Shown here: positions 60,063-64,000 of the stretch, piece after piece
Numbering within the stretch: position 1 is the stretch's first letter
Layout: every line of letters begins with the position of its first letter
Made by a program: the position numbers and the translations under genes
Notes under the pieces: model-generated
What the model saw: only the letters and a program-made list of their open reading frames with translations
The model's database searches: none
Told to the model about the DNA's origin: nothing
Assembly: GCF_913774285.1 (NCBI RefSeq)
Contig: NZ_CAJYHX010000033.1
Location: 62,001-126,000, forward strand
Direction of reading: 5' to 3'
DNA from: an uncultured Sphingomonas sp.
Lineage (GTDB): Bacteria; Pseudomonadota; Alphaproteobacteria; Sphingomonadales; Sphingomonadaceae
DNA: 64,000 bases

Positions 60063-61004
60063 ATGATGATGCTCTCCCGTACCGCCGCCGCGCTCTACTG
60101 GCTCGGCCGCTATGTCGAGCGTGCGGACTTCATCGCGCGGCTGGTGGAGGCGACGATCCGCCTCGACGCGCTTTCCGCCCGCCCCGCCGGCGAGGCCGCC
60201 TGGCAGAGCGCGCTCACCGTCAGCTATACCGACGAACTTTTCGCCGAAACCGGCCATCCTGCCACCCAGACGCATGTCGCCCGCTTCCTCACGCTGGAGG
60301 CGAGCAACCCCGGCTCGATCACCCGCTGCCTCGAAATGGCGCGCAACAACGCTCGCGCCGTGCGCACCGCGCTCACCCGCGAGGCGTGGACGGCGATCAA
60401 CCGCGCCTGGTGGCTGTTCGCCAACCGCGCCTCGACCGGCGGCGCCACCGAGACGCTCAACCTGGTCGAGCAGGTCAAGGGCGAGACCCGCGGCTTCGAA
60501 GGCGCGATCCACCGGATGATGCGCAACGAGGCGACGCTGCTGATCCAGCTCGGCGCCGCGATCGAGCGGGCCGACAACACTGCCCGGCTGGTCGACGTGA
60601 AATACCATCTGCTGCTGCCCGCCGGCGAGAGCGTCGGCGGCGCGGTGGATCGCGACCAGTGGACGACGATCCTCCAGACCGTCTCCGCGGTCACCGCCTA
60701 TCGCTGGCTCTATTCGGAGGGGCTGCGGCCGGACAATGTGATCGACCTGCTGGTCAGCCGCGCCGAGCTGCCGCGCAGCCTGGCGGCCTGCGTGGAAGAG
60801 ACGGTGACGCTGCTCAGCCAGCTCGCCAAGCGCACGGGCCTGCAGGGCGAGGCCGATCGCATGGCCCGCGCCCGGCTCGCCCGCGTCCAGAAGGCGCGCA
60901 CGCCCGACATCATCGTCGGCGGGCTGCACGAATATCTGGAGGCTTTCATCACCGAGAACGCGCTGCTCGACGGCGCGATCGCTCGCCAGTTCCGGTTCCT
61001 CTGA
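60063..61004 (+). CDS. alpha-E domain protein (DUF403)
   Basis: A 313-residue all-helical protein: LSRTAAALYWLGRYVERADFIARLVEAT at the start and IELGAAIERADNTARLVDVKYH-type central region (IQLGAAIERADNTARL), the paired motifs that name the alpha-E family. It is always encoded with the ATP-grasp gene and a transglutaminase-like gene, as here. GGAG is eight bases before the first of three consecutive ATG codons. Stop overlaps the next start (TGATG). Confidence 0.9.
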   Translation: MMMLSRTAAALYWLGRYVERADFIARLVEATIRLDALSARPAGEAAWQSALTVSYTDELFAETGHPATQTHVARFLTLEASNPGSITRCLEMARNNARAVRTALTREAWTAINRAWWLFANRASTGGATETLNLVEQVKGETRGFEGAIHRMMRNEATLLIQLGAAIERADNTARLVDVKYHLLLPAGESVGGAVDRDQWTTILQTVSAVTAYRWLYSEGLRPDNVIDLLVSRAELPRSLAACVEETVTLLSQLAKRTGLQGEADRMARARLARVQKARTPDIIVGGLHEYLEAFITENALLDGAIARQFRFL

Positions 61005-61813
61005 TGCGCATCGCCGTCGAACACCGCTCGGTCTACCGCTTCACCCAGCCGCAGGCGCGGATCGTCCAGATGCTGCGGCTGACGCCGTGCGACACCCAGC
61101 ACCAGACGGTGGTGAGCTGGATGGTCGGGGTCGATTGCGACGCGCGGCTGCGCGACGCGGTCGACGGATATGGCAATGCCGTGACCATGCTCTACGCCGA
61201 GGGCCCGATCGAGGCGATCGAGATCGCGGTAACCGGCGAGGTGCTCACCCAGGACAATGCCGGCGTGCTGCGCGGGACGCCCGAGCCGCTACCCCCTGCC
61301 CTGTTCCTGCGCACCACCCCGCGCACTGCGCCGAGTCCGCAGCTGGCGGCGTTCGCGGCCGATGTCAGCGCAGGCACCAGCGATCCGATCGAGCGGCTGC
61401 ACCGGCTCAACCAGGCGCTCCACGCCCGCTTCCGCTGCGTGCCCGACGTGCCCGATACCGGGCTCACGGCGGCGGAGGCCTTTGCCGGCAAGGCCGAGGC
61501 CTCGCGCGATGTGGCGCAGATGTTCGTCTCCGCCGCACGCACGCTGGAGGCACCGGCGCGCTATGTCTCGGGCTATCATCTCGACGGCGATGCCCAGTGC
61601 GCGCCGCATGCCTGGTGCGAGGCCTGGGTGCAGGGGCTCGGCTGGGTGGCGTTCGATCCGGTCACCGGCTTGTCGCCCGACGACGGCTATGTGCGGGTAG
61701 CGGTCGGGCTCGATTCCGAAGGCGCCGCGGCCGTCGCCGGGCACCGGATCGGGCATGGCGAGGAACAGCTGGCGGTGGACCTGCACGTCGATCGGCTGGG
61801 GAACGAGGAATAG
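61004..61813 (+). CDS. transglutaminase-like protein with Ser in place of catalytic Cys
   Basis: Third gene of the ATP-grasp/alpha-E set. The 269-residue protein has the N-terminal domain (MRIAVEHRSVYRFTQPQARIVQMLRLTP) and a transglutaminase-like core in which the usual GVCQDFA block reads EASRDVA, with Ser at 167. The catalytic His (PHAWCEAWV, H202) and Asp (FDPV, D218) are retained, as is ARYVSGYH. Loss of the nucleophilic Cys with the rest intact suggests either a Ser-dependent reaction or a binding, non-catalytic role. No frameshift is seen. Confidence 0.85.
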   Translation: MRIAVEHRSVYRFTQPQARIVQMLRLTPCDTQHQTVVSWMVGVDCDARLRDAVDGYGNAVTMLYAEGPIEAIEIAVTGEVLTQDNAGVLRGTPEPLPPALFLRTTPRTAPSPQLAAFAADVSAGTSDPIERLHRLNQALHARFRCVPDVPDTGLTAAEAFAGKAEASRDVAQMFVSAARTLEAPARYVSGYHLDGDAQCAPHAWCEAWVQGLGWVAFDPVTGLSPDDGYVRVAVGLDSEGAAAVAGHRIGHGEEQLAVDLHVDRLGNEE

Positions 61814-61851
61814 CGCGGCAGCTTCCTTTATTCCCCCGGCGATTTACGACC

Positions 61852-61946
61852 GTCATTCCCGCGAAGGCGGGAATCCATTTGCCAGGACGTTCAGGGAAAG
61901 AACCGGGCGTTCAGCGCCAATGGATCCCCGCCTTCGCGGGGATGAC
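61852..61946. repeat. extragenic palindrome, family A, copy 4
   Basis: The best preserved copy: left end GTCATTCCCGCGAAGGCGGG and right end CCGCCTTCGCGGGGATGAC, with CAGCGCCAATGG inside as in copy 1. Between the convergent transglutaminase-like gene and bpt. Confidence 0.8.
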
Positions 61947-61974
61947 AGTGGAGGCTAGTTGAACAAACGTCCCC

Positions 61975-62757
61975 TCAAGCCAGCGCCGCCGCCATGGCGT
62001 TCGGCATCGCGCCCACCGCATCCTCGTCCACCAGCAGCGACCAGCCCGTCGGCCCGAGTACTTCGATCGGGCGATAGCGCGTCTTGTAGGCCATCCGCGC
62101 GCTGCCCTTCACCCAATAGCCGAGATAGACATAGGGCAGCCCCGCCGCGCGGGCGCGCAGGATGTGGTCCATGATGATGTAGTTGCCCATGCCCGACCGC
62201 GTCTCGTCGTCGGTGACGAAGAAGCTGTAGATCATCGACAGGCCGTCGCCCTGCTGGTCGGTGATGCACGCCCCCACCAGCCGGCCGCGCTGACCGTCGA
62301 CCGGAGGCTCGCGATATTCGATCACATAGGAGCTGACCGGCGACTGCTCGACCATGTCGGCATAGTCGCTCTCGTCCATCGCCGCCATGCCGCCGCCGGG
62401 GTGGCGCGAATCGAGATAACGCTTGAGGAGTTCGTACTGCTCGCCGGTCGCCCAGGGCTTGCAGGCGGTGACTTCGAGATCGCTGTAGCGCTTGAGCAAC
62501 TTCCGCTGGGTGGCGTTGGGCTCGAACCCGCTGGTCAGCACCCGCACCGAAGCACAGGCCGTGCAGCCCGCGCAACTCGGCCGGTACGCGACCGACTGGC
62601 TGCGGCGAAAGCCGATGCGGCTCAGCGCATCGTTGAGTTCGCCGGCATGGTCGCCCGACAGTTCGGTGAAGATCTTCCGTTCCTGGCGTCCCGGCAGATA
62701 CGGACAGGGCGACGGGCTGGTCACGAAGAAACGCGGGAAACGTGATAATGCGGTCAC
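61975..62757 (-). CDS. bpt: aspartate/glutamate leucyltransferase Bpt
   Basis: Attaches Leu from leucyl-tRNA to proteins with N-terminal Asp or Glu and so feeds the N-degron pathway. The 260-residue protein has the ATE-type N-terminal domain with Cys motif (SCAGCTACASVRV near residue 61), CPYLPGRQERKIFTEL and the C-terminal YIIMDHILRARAAGLPYVYLGYWVKGSARMAYK. Starts with GTG. No clp genes are nearby. Confidence 0.92.
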   Translation of the reverse strand: MTALSRFPRFFVTSPSPCPYLPGRQERKIFTELSGDHAGELNDALSRIGFRRSQSVAYRPSCAGCTACASVRVLTSGFEPNATQRKLLKRYSDLEVTACKPWATGEQYELLKRYLDSRHPGGGMAAMDESDYADMVEQSPVSSYVIEYREPPVDGQRGRLVGACITDQQGDGLSMIYSFFVTDDETRSGMGNYIIMDHILRARAAGLPYVYLGYWVKGSARMAYKTRYRPIEVLGPTGWSLLVDEDAVGAMPNAMAAALA

Positions 62758-63009
62758 CGCTCAGCCGTCCTCTGCTCCATCGGGCCGTCCCGACCGGCCC
62801 CTCTTACGCCGTTATGGGGTTGGTTTTGGATGATGAAAAGCGCGTTTACCATCAATCAGGGCCATTCCCGCGCCATCGGCTTTCCCGAGTGACGCGGAAC
62901 GGGACGATTCGGTTCCGCAGTAACCATGGTTCGCTGCGAAACGGGACCGGCGCGGTGCCGGAAGCACGCGATATCGGGTGCCGCGCGGTAGCTGCGCGAC
63001 TCGATTCGC

Positions 63010-64000
63010 TCAGCCGAGCTTGCCGAGTCCCAGTGCGTCGAGCGCCCGCCCCACTCCGTCTTCCGCGGCGATCGCCATCCCCGCTTTTCGCGCCTGCTCG
63101 GCGATGGTGGCGCTCGCCAGCAGCCGCGTGATGGCGGCGGATGCACGCGCGGACGTGTAGCGCCGCTTCGGCAGCGACAGGCCCAGCCCGGCGCGCTCGA
63201 TCCGCGCGGCATTGTCGAACTGGTCGCCGAAGATCGGGCAGACGAGCTGCGGCACCCCGGCGCGGATCGCCTGGCCTGTGGTGCCGATACCGCCATGGCC
63301 GATCACTGCGGCGGCACGCGGGAAGATCTGCGAATGCGGCGCATAGCCTGCCACGAGCACCGTATCGCCAGCGAGATGCCGGTGCCGCTCCATCAGATCC
63401 TCGCCGACCAGCAGCACCGCCCGCCGCCCCAGCCGCCGCGCCGCCTCGGCGCTGGCCGCATAGAAGCCGTCCTCGGCATAGACCGCCATGCTGCCCAGCG
63501 TGAAAACGAGCGGCGGCGGCCCCGCCGCCAGGAACGCCTCGATCTCGGCGGAGAGCCCCTCCCCGGCGAACCCGCCATCGTAGAAGACGAAGCCGGTCTG
63601 CGCGAAGCTCGGCGGGACATCGCCGGGCGCAGGGAAAAAGGCGGGCGACCACAGACCGATCGCTCGGTCCACCGCGAGTGGCCCGGCCAGCACTTCGTTC
63701 CCCGCGAAGGGCGGGGCGCCGACGGCTTTGCGCATGGCGGCGAAGGGCCTGAGCCCCTTGGCGTAGCGCCGCTCGGCCAGCCGCAGCAGCGGCCGGACCG
63801 CGCCCGGGCCGAACCAGCGGCGCAGCGTCACCAGCGCCGTCTCGCCGCGGGTAAGCACCGGCGGGTCCTCGGCCGAGAGCAAGGTGATCGGCTGGAGCAG
63901 CGCGGAGGCGAGCGGCACCCCTGCCGCCTGCGCCGCGATCCGCGCGTGGATCGAGAAGCTGCTGGCGAGCACCATATCGGCGCCGGCGACCACCGGCTGC
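63010..64000 (-). CDS. MGT/UGT-type glycosyltransferase, 5' part beyond the window
   Basis: The C-terminal 330 residues of a GT1-family glycosyltransferase that continues past the right edge. The nucleotide-sugar-binding block is clear: HSQIFPRAAAVIGHGGIGTTGQAIRAGVPQLVCPIFGDQFDNAARIERAGLGLSL near the end. Such enzymes glycosylate lipids, carotenoids or macrolide-like compounds; in sphingomonads a carotenoid or lipid role is common, but the substrate cannot be read from the sequence. The frame is open to the window edge, so the real start is outside. Confidence 0.85.
   Translation of the reverse strand, partial: QPVVAGADMVLASSFSIHARIAAQAAGVPLASALLQPITLLSAEDPPVLTRGETALVTLRRWFGPGAVRPLLRLAERRYAKGLRPFAAMRKAVGAPPFAGNEVLAGPLAVDRAIGLWSPAFFPAPGDVPPSFAQTGFVFYDGGFAGEGLSAEIEAFLAAGPPPLVFTLGSMAVYAEDGFYAASAEAARRLGRRAVLLVGEDLMERHRHLAGDTVLVAGYAPHSQIFPRAAAVIGHGGIGTTGQAIRAGVPQLVCPIFGDQFDNAARIERAGLGLSLPKRRYTSARASAAITRLLASATIAEQARKAGMAIAAEDGVGRALDALGLGKLG

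Noticed and set aside
1..64000. tRNA, rRNA, CRISPR arrays, insertion sequences, attachment sites
   Set aside because: None seen; repeated palindromes in the window are extragenic elements, not regularly spaced arrays, and no transposase or integrase gene is present.

Overview
The window comes from the chromosome of a GC-rich alphaproteobacterium, most likely Sphingomonas or a close sphingomonad. The evidence is the Caulobacter-type flagellar regulators (FliX, FlbD, a FlaEY-like protein), PEP-CTERM surface proteins, a PhoK-type alkaline phosphatase and a bacterial leucyl-transferase (Bpt). I saw no rRNA, tRNA, CRISPR array, insertion sequence or prophage.

Layout. 1-2430: two genes that look glycan- or modification-related, the first cut by the window edge. 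2511-11312: one tightly overlapping run, motA, a STAS protein, cheY, cheA, cheW, cheR, cheB, a second cheY, cheD, a small unknown, motB and a FliL-like gene. 11421-16373: a double PilZ protein, a GDSL PEP-CTERM esterase, fliX, divergent flgI-flgJ-flgN and a small PEP-CTERM protein. 16461-21444: flaEY-flgB, divergent from fliG-fliH. 21514-25213: three non-flagellar genes (catalase-like protein, Gln-rich lipoprotein, polysaccharide deacetylase). 25407-33038: fliF-fliN-flbD-flhA and fliK-flgD. 33732-38100 (minus strand): an unknown gene, flagellin, and flgF-flgG-flgA-flgH. 38218-40770: fliL-fliM-DUF6468-MotE-like. From 40888: parE, a class A beta-lactamase-fold protein, a DUF1624 acyltransferase-like membrane protein, a GNAT group, a valine-catabolism operon (52549 ends in mmsB), dsbD, phoK, a beta-helix protein, an ATP-grasp/alpha-E/transglutaminase operon, bpt, and a glycosyltransferase cut by the right edge.

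Working together. The flagellar genes here cover the MS- and C-ring, stator, P- and L-ring, most of the rod, hook length and cap, one flagellin and a full adaptation-type chemotaxis pathway without a receptor. Export genes fliI, fliP, fliQ, fliR and flhB, hook gene flgE, and fliE and flgC are absent, so the system must be completed elsewhere.

The most interesting signal is regulatory. The FlbD homologue keeps its Walker A motif and DNA-binding helix but has Pro in the GAFTGA loop and Arg in place of the Walker B Asp, which should disable sigma-54 activation. At the same time nearly every flagellar operon start carries a CTATAA(T/G) box. I found no good sigma-54 site there. This suggests a flagellar hierarchy rewired from sigma-54 to a -10-type promoter with FliX/FlbD as a non-ATPase regulator. 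A second notable point is a transglutaminase-like protein whose catalytic Cys is Ser. Two families of extragenic palindromes are scattered through the right half.
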